From: Xanthoparmelia taractica | Lineage: Eukaryota > Ascomycota > Lecanoromycetes > Lecanorales > Parmeliaceae | Length of the DNA: 64,000 bases | Reading direction: 5' to 3' | NCBI GenBank assembly: GCA_033085395.1 | Contig: JANQBS010000178.1 | Coordinates: forward strand, 20,408-84,407 | Shown here: positions 1-9,532 of the stretch, one piece after another | Layout: every line of letters starts with the position of its first letter | How positions within the stretch are numbered: position 1 is the stretch's first letter | Translations under genes and position numbers: made by a program | Notes under the pieces: generated by a model | Told to the model about the DNA's origin: nothing | Seen by the model: the letters and a program-made list of their open reading frames with translations, nothing else | Database searches by the model: none

Positions 1-1133
1 GTGTCCAATATTTGACTTCACGGAGCCTATGTAAAGTGGATCACTGGAGGAACGCTCTTTGGAGATTGTCTCAAATAGAGCCAATGTCTCTTCTGTGTCA
101 CCGGCCTGGGTACCGGTGCCGTGAGCTTCTACGTATCGCGTGTCTCTAAAATCTAGCCCCGCGGCAGAGTACGTATCTCTAATCAACCTCGCCTGGGCTT
201 CTGCGCTGGGGAGGGTGAAACCTTTGGTGTGTCCGTCCTGATTACTCCCGGTACCGCGAATGATGGCCCGAATAGGGTCCTGGGCCGCAATCGCGTCGTC
301 GACTCTTCTCAGTACAAGTGCGGCAATGCCTTCGCCACGACCATAGCCATTGGCGGATTCGTCAAAGCTTTTACATTTCCCATCTGGTGAGAGAAAGTGC
401 TGATTGGAGAGATACATGAACAACTCCGGATTCCAGAGAAGGTTGACCCCTCCGACAATGGCGATATCTGACTCTCCAGTGCGTAAGCTTTGGCAAGCCA
501 AATGCAGGGCAACCAGACTCGATGAGCAGGCTGTGTCCAAGCTGAAACTTGGGCCTTTCAGGTCGAACAGCCAGGAGATGCGATTCGCCAATGACGTCTT
601 GCTAGTCCCACTGAAGGTGTAGATCGGTGCCCTGTCGGGATCTCTGAATACCATGTCCCGGTAATCGCTGGTGAAATGGCCAATGAAGACTCCAGTCCTC
701 GATCCGGCAACATCCTGAAGGGACATCCCTGCACTCTCAAGTCCTTGGTAAGCGACTTCTATCATCATCCGGTGCTGAGGGTCCATGGAGCCCGCCTCTG
801 CTTTCGACAAGCCAAAGAAATTTGCGTCAAACTTTGTTATATCTTGCTTTAGGAAGTGAGCCCCTCTGGTGATACTTGTGTGTACGTTGCCTGAAGTCGA
901 ATGGAAGGCGTCGACATTGAACCGACTTTTCGGTATCTCCGACCAAGCCGCTGGAGATTCATTGACTTTAGCAAGTTTCTACGCTCGGACGCATTTACCA
1001 TCTTGCACTTACATTTACCCTGGCAGATTGACTCCCAGAAATGACCAAGGTTATCCCCGTCACCGGGAAAGCGGCATGACAAGCCCGTGACCGCCACCGA
1101 ATGGCCATCGCGTCTTGTTTGGGCTGACATCAC
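1..1133 (-). CDS. Highly reducing type I polyketide synthase, N-terminal ketosynthase (partial, runs off the window)
   Basis: The 5' end of an iterative fungal polyketide synthase; the ketosynthase catalyses decarboxylative condensation of the growing chain. Exons join(1133..1013, 950..1), with a 62-nt GTAAGT...CCAG intron that yields the family joint CQGK-SAWSEIP. 357 codons are visible and none is a stop. The KS triad is complete: Cys182 in DTACSSSL, His317 in EAHGTGT and His357 in NIGH, the last codon in the window. The protein begins with the KS (VAVTGLSCRFPGDGDN) without a SAT domain, and its style (FNVDAF, GAHFLKQDI) is that of the highly reducing class. Acyltransferase, dehydratase, reductases and ACP would lie left of base 1, so the reducing class is inferred from the KS alone. 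The start may be either of two adjacent ATGs (1133 or 1130). Confidence 0.95.
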
Positions 1134-1842
1134 TCAATGTATGGGAATGATCTCTCATGAAAGTGTTGAAACTTTAGAGATAAATCGATTGGAGCCGGCC
1201 ACACCAAGCAAGGTCCTAGTTATTCATGCGGCGGCCTTGAGGTCAGTATCCAATCAGAAGAAGATGCTGCACAAAGTAAACGCAGACTATATGAGTACGC
1301 GGCTAGAGGTCCAAATTTTTAGTTATTGTACTTGGTAACTCCCAAGGAGCAGCAGCAGGTGACAATCGCAGAACATGAGAATACAAGGGCCTGGAAGACG
1401 CTTGGGATTTGAGTTTAATTCGTGATGGTCTACGAACGACTGTACCTCTCTAATTGTAATATAACAGTCCTTTCGGGTCATTTTTCGCATTTCGGAGCAC
1501 ATCGATCGGTTGTCACGCGAGGCGGTTTGCGTTCACATACAATAAGCATAATTACCACGTTCCAGGCCACCAATCTCAGAACGCGCCGGATCCTTGCATA
1601 GATAGGAACGAGCGCTGTATCGACTTGGTTTTGGAATTTGGAACCTCGGTACATTGTTCTAGTAATCGCACGGGGTTCAAAATTCGCCGAGCCCTCAGAA
1701 ATTACCGTAACTTTCGACGGCGCCCGCACTCTTCGACGCTGATAATTGCAAGTCTGTGTAGTGAGTGATTAATTTTGTTCTCTCATGAAGCGTAAGCCTG
1801 AAAAATGAAGACACCTTGATCCTTTCCGTGCTTTGGTTGAAA
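1134..1842. promoter_or_regulatory. Shared intergenic region of the divergent PKS and ACP-thioesterase genes
   Basis: These 709 bp separate the two divergent start codons, so they must hold both promoters unless the 5' UTRs are spliced. I see no convincing coding frame. A short upstream ATG frame at 1805 (M-K-T-P-stop) lies just before the ACP-thioesterase start and could act as a tiny upstream ORF. No clear pathway-regulator palindrome was recognised. Confidence 0.5.
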
Positions 1843-3009
1843 ATGCTTACCGAGAATCAACTCCTCGAGGTGTTCAACATCATTGCCAAAGAGATTGAAG
1901 TCAGTAAGGATGAAATATACGACACCGATGACTTCTCAGACCTCGGGCTTGACGATGTCCTATCGAGATCAATCATCGCACAAATCAAGGAGCAACTCAA
2001 CCTGGACCTACCCCCAACCGTATTTCGGACTAACACAAGCGCCACAGAAGTTCGGGATTATCTTAGAGAGCATGATGAGATCAGAAGCCAGGACGCACGT
2101 GGAGGAAGCTCCGTCCAAGTTCGAAGCATCGAAACAAACCATCAAACTCTGGACCACCATCAGGCTCGACCAACTAAGCCCAGAGCTCCACTGTCCATCG
2201 TCTTGCAAGGCCGTCCTTCGCCCACACAGAAAACAATCTTCCTCCTCCCAGACGGCAGCGGATCGGCAATGGTATACTCGCAATTTCCACAGATTTCCGA
2301 CTCGGCATGCGTTGTCGCATTCAATAGCCCTTTTCTCATCAACTATGACGGGACTTCGATCTCGTTCAATACCTCCATTGAAAATCTATGTCTCGTATGG
2401 GTCGAAGAAATCCGGCGACGACAACCTCAGGGGCCATACATAATAGGAGGGTACTCTGCGGGCGGGTACTACGCCTTCGAAGTGGCCAAGCAGCTGAGGC
2501 ATGAAGGAGAGAAGGTGGAAAAGCTAGTGTTGATCGATTCGCCATGCCGGGTGGAGTTCGGGGCGCCGCAGACGGAGGCGATACGATTTCTGAGCGACCA
2601 TGGAATGTTGGGAGACTGGGGTGCAGCAAAGAAGACGCCTGGTTGGTTTGTGAGGCATTTCCAAGGCACAATCGAGGCTGTCGAGAGGTACACGCCGAAG
2701 ACCATGGGTGGAGAGGGGGAGACGAATGCGACCGAGATGCCGGAATGCTTCGTTATTTGGGCAACAAGAGGGATTCTTGAGGAGGTCGATATCGAACCTT
2801 CTGAAACGGGACTGGATTTGAGTCTCAAAATTACGAGATTCATGCTCGAGGGAAAGAGAGAGACGGATTTTGGCTTGCATGGCTGGGATCGAATCTTGCC
2901 GGGAGCCATGATCTGGGAGACCAAAGTGCCGGGTAATCATTTCTCACTTGTCCACCGGCCAAACGTAGGTCTCACATTGTCTGTTTTCGAAGCGTCGAAG
3001 GTTTCGTGA
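1843..3009 (+). CDS. Free-standing ACP-thioesterase didomain protein with a serine-less ACP
   Basis: 388 residues in one exon. Residues about 1-75 form an acyl-carrier-like fold of the non-reducing PKS type (DLGLDDVLSRSII, then LDLPPTVF). The serine that would carry phosphopantetheine in the DSL motif is replaced by Asp38. Residues about 115-385 form an alpha/beta-hydrolase thioesterase with nucleophile Ser205 in GYSAGG, Asp232 in VLIDSP and His366 in GNHFSLVH, so the hydrolase triad looks complete. This order equals the C-terminal end of a non-reducing PKS, but no KS, AT or PT frame precedes it. I chose ATG 1843 because the open frame extends upstream only through non-ATG codons. It probably releases, edits or cyclises the product of the divergent PKS; that is inferred from position. 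It may instead be a surviving fragment of a lost PKS. Confidence 0.85.
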   Translation: MLTENQLLEVFNIIAKEIEVSKDEIYDTDDFSDLGLDDVLSRSIIAQIKEQLNLDLPPTVFRTNTSATEVRDYLREHDEIRSQDARGGSSVQVRSIETNHQTLDHHQARPTKPRAPLSIVLQGRPSPTQKTIFLLPDGSGSAMVYSQFPQISDSACVVAFNSPFLINYDGTSISFNTSIENLCLVWVEEIRRRQPQGPYIIGGYSAGGYYAFEVAKQLRHEGEKVEKLVLIDSPCRVEFGAPQTEAIRFLSDHGMLGDWGAAKKTPGWFVRHFQGTIEAVERYTPKTMGGEGETNATEMPECFVIWATRGILEEVDIEPSETGLDLSLKITRFMLEGKRETDFGLHGWDRILPGAMIWETKVPGNHFSLVHRPNVGLTLSVFEASKVS

Positions 3010-3336
3010 TTCGGTTCGCTGACATTACATTCAGTGTGATTCATTTCGAGCAATTCTTCTTGACATATTAGAAGACAGGGCATGTCAAAGACAATGTGCA
3101 TGGCAGCTTCGACAGTCGGTATGATATGATTGGTTCCATCATCGCATTGGGCTCCTGTGGTACAATCCGTGCTTTAAGTCATGCGCTGGTCCCATCAACT
3201 CGAGGATAGCCTACACTCTAAGTCATCTTTAATGGAGCAATCATGGTAGAAGTACGTCGAGAAGTGGTGGGAGTAAACATTATTGGGTTAGACTATGGTC
3301 AAACTAGTACTAGGTGATCGAGTGAATTTGCGGCAA
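3010..3336. other. Non-coding spacer after the ACP-thioesterase gene
   Basis: Contains the 3' flank of the thioesterase gene and no convincing frame. It leads directly into an AT-rich inverted-repeat element. Confidence 0.5.
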
Positions 3337-3648
3337 TACTCGTATTCCCTGGGATATGTAACATTAGGGCTAGGGCTTAAATAGATTTCTAACCCTGATA
3401 GTATAGTTAGGGCTAGGGTTATTATCATCATAACTTCAATATCGTAGTAAACTCGATATATCTTGGTAGAATACACTCTTTTTATTACTATTAATAAGTA
3501 TAAAGTATGTAGAAATCTAGAATATTAGTTAGAACGTTCTATATAGATAGATATATCAAGATAAATCAAAAAACGTCGAAATTCTAATCTAGCCCTAGCC
3601 CTAATGTTGCATATCCCAGGGTGTTGCATATCCCAGGGAATACGAGTA
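3337..3648. mobile_element. MITE-like AT-rich element with long terminal inverted repeats
   Basis: A 312-bp AT-rich block bounded by inverted arms. The left arm at 3337-3377 and the right arm at 3591-3648 match over about 40 bp apart from one base and an insertion. The outermost 20 bp (TACTCGTATTCCCTGGGATA) are identical in inverse orientation. The insertion in the right arm is an exact tandem copy of a 17-bp unit (3605-3621 and 3622-3638). Both ends carry TA next to CTCG, which would fit a TA target duplication as in Tc1/mariner MITEs, but the arms are palindromic there, so this is not certain. No coding capacity. The motif TTAGGGCTAGGG occurs three times (3364, 3407 and inverted at 3593). 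Confidence 0.7.
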
Positions 3649-4413
3649 GGGCGGCGCTCACCCGATGCCCGATCGGGTGTGAGGTCGTGGCAGATTTTCT
3701 GTCTTCTTGGCTTTTACCTACCAACCTTCTACCTCCGTACCTGTCTTATCTACTTCACCTCATGCTGCTTCCTTCAGGACTGGCATTCCAAAGTCGACCC
3801 TTTTTCAGGCCGCTCCGTACTTGAGTACGGGAGGATGCTACCTGCCATCTCAATTCTGCGCCGAGGCTGCGGCTGAGGACTTCGTACGGGATGAAGACTT
3901 ACACACTAGGATATTACGCTCATGCCACGGCAAGCTAGATGGCAATTGCGGAAGATGAAGGGGTCGATGATAAGAGGCGAAGAGAGACGGGAGTCATTCG
4001 AGTCTTCAGCTACCTGCCCTAGGGACCCCTGATGGCGTCCATGCACCGAGCTTCGTTTCTGTGTCACTCGTCTTTTGGAAGACGCTGGTGATAGTTGAGG
4101 TATTGCTCCAAGAGGGGTTTCCTGAAGCAGATGGAGGAGATGCAATATACATTATATTCGCCGCAGCGCGGATCTTTGGGAGCCATGTGACGTGTAAGTC
4201 TATAAAAATATGAAGTTACATATGCGGGTAGATCATGTCACGCTTTCATCATACGCATGCTGACATCCCTGAAGGTCAGCCCTTGATGACCCGTTATGGA
4301 AGTTCAAATATACGTGCTCCCAGTCCGCACTTGTCCGCCAACGCCTAGATGCTCTTATCGTGCAATGGACACCCTATCTCCTAACGCCATCACAAGCTGG
4401 TCGGACCTGTATT
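3649..4413. other. Intergenic region, no gene recognised
   Basis: Only short unsupported frames. There is an imperfect palindrome at 3815-3830 (CCGTACT-TG-AGTACGG). The right part probably holds the 3' UTR of the RTA1 gene. Confidence 0.4.
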
Positions 4414-5401
4414 TCATGCGGATGCCACTGTTGGTTGACTGACTGTATAGAGCTTCAACCCCTGCGACATCTTTCCACCCCGGAGTAATGCATATACTTC
4501 ACTTGGGTGTACGAAGTTGAAGAGTACCATCACACACAACATGAGAAGCGAGTCGAAGATGTATAGGAAATATTCATGAGACAAAACAAATCCGGTGCTG
4601 CCTTCGGCGTACTCCTCGAGCCTGAGGATTGACCGAATCAGAATCAAAGCGCTGACCAGGTAGAGGACGCGCATGTGCTTCCTCCATGGGACGTCGGGTG
4701 AACTCGAGCGAGTGGTGGGCTTCCTGTTGGTGCGTCGCTGGAAGACGATGGCAACTACAAGGAAGAAGACGAAGAAGATGACCTGAACGAACAGTCCGCC
4801 GGTGATGACTTTCTGGCCTCTGTTCACTGCGCTTTCGGTCTTCTGGGCCGTGATTCCTGCGCCTAAATTTCGAGTCAGATACGCAGAGCGGACGCCGGAA
4901 TTCGCGCCATGCTTACCTAACGCCTGCATAACGAAGGACAGCACGTCGCCCGCCACAAAAATCTTGGTGAGCCATCTCAACTTGATGAGTGAGTGGTGTG
5001 CGCCATCACAGAGCATGATGATTCGTCCCAACTCCATGTATATGGTCGCAGCGAACAATGCCGGAGCGACTAAGATGAGCAAGAGTTGCACGACATAAGC
5101 GCCGAGTGTCCAATTCGGTGTCTGATGTGCTGAGACTGCACGGCCAAGGTATCCGATCCATTCAACTGCAATGCTGCTTAGCCACCATACTACGCAATTG
5201 GTCTGTGGGTTACGTACAGAAGCCTCCTACGAGCAAGGGAATCATGATCCAAGTCCGAGTCCGTACGAACTGGTAGAGGTGGATCATGGTGGTGAAGAAG
5301 AATAAGACGGTGAATATTATGGCTGCAGCGATTGAAGGGTCATAGCGGTATAACTGGAAGCCTTGTGCGTTGGGCTGATCCGCCATGGTTGTGTTCGCCA
5401 T
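4414..5401 (-). CDS. RTA1-like seven-helix membrane protein
   Basis: Exons join(5401..5218, 5165..4917, 4862..4414) give 293 residues. Introns are 52 nt (GTACGT...TTGCAG) and 54 nt (GTAAGC...TTTAG). The first joint restores GGFFEWIGYLGRA and the second QALGAGIT, both typical of the RTA1 family. About seven hydrophobic segments are visible, with LVAPALFAATIYMELGRII and TKIFVAGDVLSFVMQ as family landmarks and FNFVHPSEVY near the C-terminus. RTA1 family members (yeast Rta1, Rsb1) are plasma-membrane or ER proteins linked to resistance to lipid-active compounds and sphingoid-base export; the substrate here is unknown. The second intron is a multiple of three and stop-free, so an unspliced reading is open, but it would insert a charged loop in a membrane segment. 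Its nearness to the PKS makes a self-resistance role possible, without further support. Confidence 0.9.
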
Positions 5402-7858
5402 GGCGATTGAAAGTCCTTGGGGACACGGATTGAGAGGAAGGCAACGAGTGTAGGGAATTTGAGGTGAAGCGTCAGCTTCTTGCTGAAAGGGACAGTTTCT
5501 AGGTAACGAGCGACTTGGTGGTAAAGAAGGAGAAAGGGTTGCTCTCTGTGAGTAAAATCATCGGAGGGAATGATAAAGTAGGTTAGCGTGACTAATGCAC
5601 CTTACCAGATGGGTGATTAGCGTTCGGCTCTCTACGCTTTCCGGTACCCGAACATCTATCTTGGTGTTTTTCAATATTGCTGCGGACAGGCGTCGTACTC
5701 CTTCCAATCAGCCAAGCCTACATCCGCCATCCGAATATCTCGGGATGTACTATGGGCGGGGATCCGAGATAACGAGACTCCTCCTTTTGCTCAATTTCAC
5801 AACACAGATACTGCTTGCTTGACTTGGCTTGCATCTGCCGCCCTCATGTCTTCTCTTCTCTTGTCGAGTCTTCTTTTTACATCTGTCCTTCTTCCTCTAA
5901 ACCATCCCCTTCCCATGGATGCCTCGCCCGACGATCCGCGCATGACAGAGAACCTGGCGTATGGTCGCTCCAGTATTCTGTCATCGCATACCTTTGCGGG
6001 TATTGAATCTCGAGATCTCGTTTGTTTTTTCACCGATGTTATGATTGAACGGTAGTGAATGGATTTCCAGCCACTCTTTTACTGGTGCTTGCAATTGGGC
6101 TTCTTTGGCAGATACGAAAGTTAATACTTTTTGTTTCGATCGTTCATGTACCTTCTTCAGTAAAAGAGCAAGGGAAGAAGAGCATTATGCTGCAAAGAAA
6201 GCAGGCAAGAAGCAAGCAATATTCTACTTTTCCTACCATGGTCGTGTGTCTTACTGCCGTCTTTAAGATGTGCACGGGATCATTGTCCTGAGGCGTTCAC
6301 ATGATAGGATAAGGTATGATAGCTGCAGGCGGTGCAATGCGAGGAGCATGGAGAAGAGTGGAAGAGTGACGGTAGCAAGGCACGAATGAGGGGCTCGCTG
6401 GTTGTAGCGTTGCGTCGCCGCTCTCGGATTTTGGTGATTCATTATGGGAGGCTCTAAGAGGATGGATGGATTGGATGGGCATCATTTATTGGGACCGTTT
6501 TTGGCAGGTGTGTGAGAGGTTTGAAATCTCTGAGAGCGGCCTGTAAGCGGATTTTGATAAATACGCTTGCTGTAGGTAGGGGACGGGGTTTTATTCTTGG
6601 GAAGCAGTTTCTGAGCGCTGTCTGTAGCAGTAGTAAAGATGGTCTCTGGAGATGAGATATGATGGTACTCTTGAGCATCATCACATCGGCGGCAGAGAAG
6701 GGAGAGACCGTTCTCCCTTTTCTACCGCTCATTTTCCGCCACTCCATTTGATTCCACTCCCTTTTAGGTACTCCACTTCTCCTACTTGTTCTACCCTCTT
6801 TATATCCTCGACCTTCTTACCCTTATTTATCCATTCCCCACCCCCCAACCCAAAAATCCCCATCTCCACACCATCCCCCAGCACACTCATCCCATCTCAT
6901 CTCCTCCCATCTCGTCCCGTCGCCCCCCCGCCAGAACAAAGCCCCATCGCCATCCTCCCCTCCCCTGCCCTTTCCTTCCCTTCCCTTGACATCAATCGGC
7001 CACCCATCCACCACCCATCCACCGCCCTCCTATAACCCTAACCCATCCCACCACCATCCCACCACCATCCTCTCATGCACCCGCTCGTACAACCATCCAT
7101 CCATCCCACAGCTTCCCAAAGCCGCCTTACCTGTTTCAAATCAAAAATCTCAACTCAACTCAACTCAAACGGGGTTAGCTGAGCGCTGCGTACTTTAGGT
7201 AGCCCTCCCCGTCGTTGGAGGACCGGGATATTAAAGACAAGGTAAGGTGATTGATGGGTTTCTTTTATAGTGGTGTGGTGTGGTGTGGTGGAGGGATAGT
7301 ATAGGGAGGGACCTTTTTTTTTTTTTTTTTCTGATGAGAGAAGGTAGAATGCACGATTTGGTCTTTGGGGGGGAGTATGTGGGATAGGAGAAGGGGAAGA
7401 AGGTGGGGGGAAGAAGGGGTTGGGAGTGTGGAGATTGGAGATGGGGGGGAATTTGGATTCGGGTTGCCGTGTATAGGCTGGCTGGCTGACTCGCTACCTA
7501 CCTACCTACCTTAATCTACCTCACCCCTCCCTCCATCCATCCCTCCCTCCATCCCCCCGCCGCCGCAACCAATCTGCCAAAAAAATCGCTGAACCCTTTT
7601 TCTACGTATCCCCAAATAGGGATGGTGGTCGTGATGCCGAGCGCGATGGTGCTATTACGCCGTTGGGAAAAGAGAGGGTTCTTCTTGTGGGTAAGTAGGA
7701 AGGGGAGGGGGTCTGGGGTTGGGTGTCTGTTGTGCTTTTATATGGATGTGGGAAGGGGGAGGAGAGGTGTAGAGGGGGTTAGGGAAGGGAGAAGAGGTGG
7801 GATGAGATGAGGGGGTTTGGATGGGAGTGAGTGAGTGAGTGAGTGTGAGTGTGTGTGA

Positions 7859-7893
<35 letters not shown>

Positions 7894-9532
7894 GCTGGCG
7901 TGGATAGGCTAGGTTTCATTGCGGCAGGGGCCGTTTTTGTACTTGTGCAATACTTTGAGTATAAGGTAGGGTACCTTCAATGATTCGGGGTGCGGTATGG
8001 ATTTCATTGCATGAATGCTGCTCTGCTTTGGACGGATACCTAAGGTATATATCTAAAGTATAGATAGCAATGACATTCCTTTCCCCTCGATCAATCGATC
8101 AGTGAGTGCTGCAGCCAATCATACTCGTAATCATCTTCTCCGCAATGTGCGCCTCGCCTCTATCGATGCGGTGCGGAAGATGTGTATGCTGCTTCTGAAG
8201 CAATGGTTTCGCAGTCATCGATGGGATTTCTCTCCCATGCAATATTCTCCATGCGAGGAACCTCGACTGCCCTACCTACCTGCTATATACACGTAGATTC
8301 TGCGTGGAGTACGTATTGCGGACTCTACGTTGTCCGAATGTGCTCTAAGCTTTATGTGCCTACTTACTTTATTCTGTAAAAGATGCGTTTTCTGTCGTCG
8401 TTCAAAGGGTGATGGCCTGATTGATTGAGTCAGTAGAGTCAGTGGGCTAGTAGTGCCAGGTGAGAGGAGTATCATGGCAATAATGGTGATGGATGAGGTG
8501 CTGTTTCTGGATCTGAGAACGTTGCTCTCTTCCAACTGGGAAATGGAGACTGAGGAGAGAGACGGGCCCTTGGCTCGCAGCTACAGCCGAGAGGCCTATG
8601 AATAAGAATACTTTAGGGGTTAATTATTTGCGAGGTCTTGCCGCAACGATAGTATCGTAAATGAAGATAACACAGTGAAGCGAGTGAGGAGGAGATGGGG
8701 ATAACGCCGAAGACGCGCAGCTGACAAGCGGGAGAAGAATGGATAGACATGGGCTATGTTGTAGGATGGCGCAGCGAGGTAGACGTACTTCCAAAACAGG
8801 GGCTTAGGAATGCGAAAGCAGCTGAATTATGGCAAATAGAAGGGGCAGTTCAAGAGAAGTACCAGAAATCAGTACCGTTGAAATTGAGCATTGTCGCCGA
8901 GAGAGGGGGCGCGCGGGAGAGGTCATGTGAATACTTGATGTCTGATGACCGCATCCGTGTGTCTTTTCTCTCTTCTTCCCCCTCTTCAGTCCTGGAAATT
9001 TGAGCATGATGGAGGGGTTCCGCGTCCGCTTAATGCTGTAAGAGATCAAAGCCGGACCGCTGTTGGTACGAATGGGTGTAGGTACGTAATATGTATCTAG
9101 ATATCAGTAGATTGGTTGAACCCATCCGCTTATGATGATGCGATTGCAGCGACTTCGCGAGATGCTGCAGGTGATGACATCAAGACAAGAGCCAGCAATC
9201 TCTGTGAAACTGTACGTGGGTTTCATTAGTTCTTCCGCCTAAGCGAGGCTCTGCATGTGTCAAGAAAGCGCAACGCTCGGTACGGATTGCGGCTAACGAG
9301 AATGAAGAGCCTTCATTTTGCCATAATGATGCTTTCCTGCAGGTTCGAGCGATCCGAGCGGTCCGAGCCTTTGCGAAGGATGATATTTCAGGCGCTGTTC
9401 TATAATAATAAGGGGGACGCCTACCATAGAACGGGTGTTCTAGCCCAATGGAATTCCTGGTTTCCTAGGACTGGCTTGGACGAATACAATAAAAGGCGAG
9501 CGACCTGCGATTTGGTTCTGTTATTGATAGAC
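5402..9532. other. 4.1-kb gene-poor, low-complexity intergenic region
   Basis: Short frames only; none shows a recognised domain or splice-linked continuation. 6755-7090 is pyrimidine-rich on the plus strand, 7240-7900 is purine/G-rich. Simple repeats include GGTGT copies near 7270, a T17 run at 7314-7330 and CTAC repeats near 7495-7510. The rightmost part is upstream sequence of the metal ATPase, and the ATPase frame stays open upstream to an in-frame ATG at 9302. Confidence 0.45.
7826..7892. repeat. GTGA / GT microsatellite
   Basis: A run of GAGT units passes into a near-perfect (GT)n tract ending in GTGTCGC. Simple sequence, no coding role seen. Confidence 0.9.

Noticed and set aside
1816..1842. 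Upstream extension of the ACP-thioesterase frame
   Set aside because: It begins at a TTG; the first ATG in frame is 1843 and starts directly at the ACP domain.
3815..3830. Palindrome CCGTACT-TG-AGTACGG as an operator
   Set aside because: It is far from a start codon and occurs once; such short palindromes are expected by chance.
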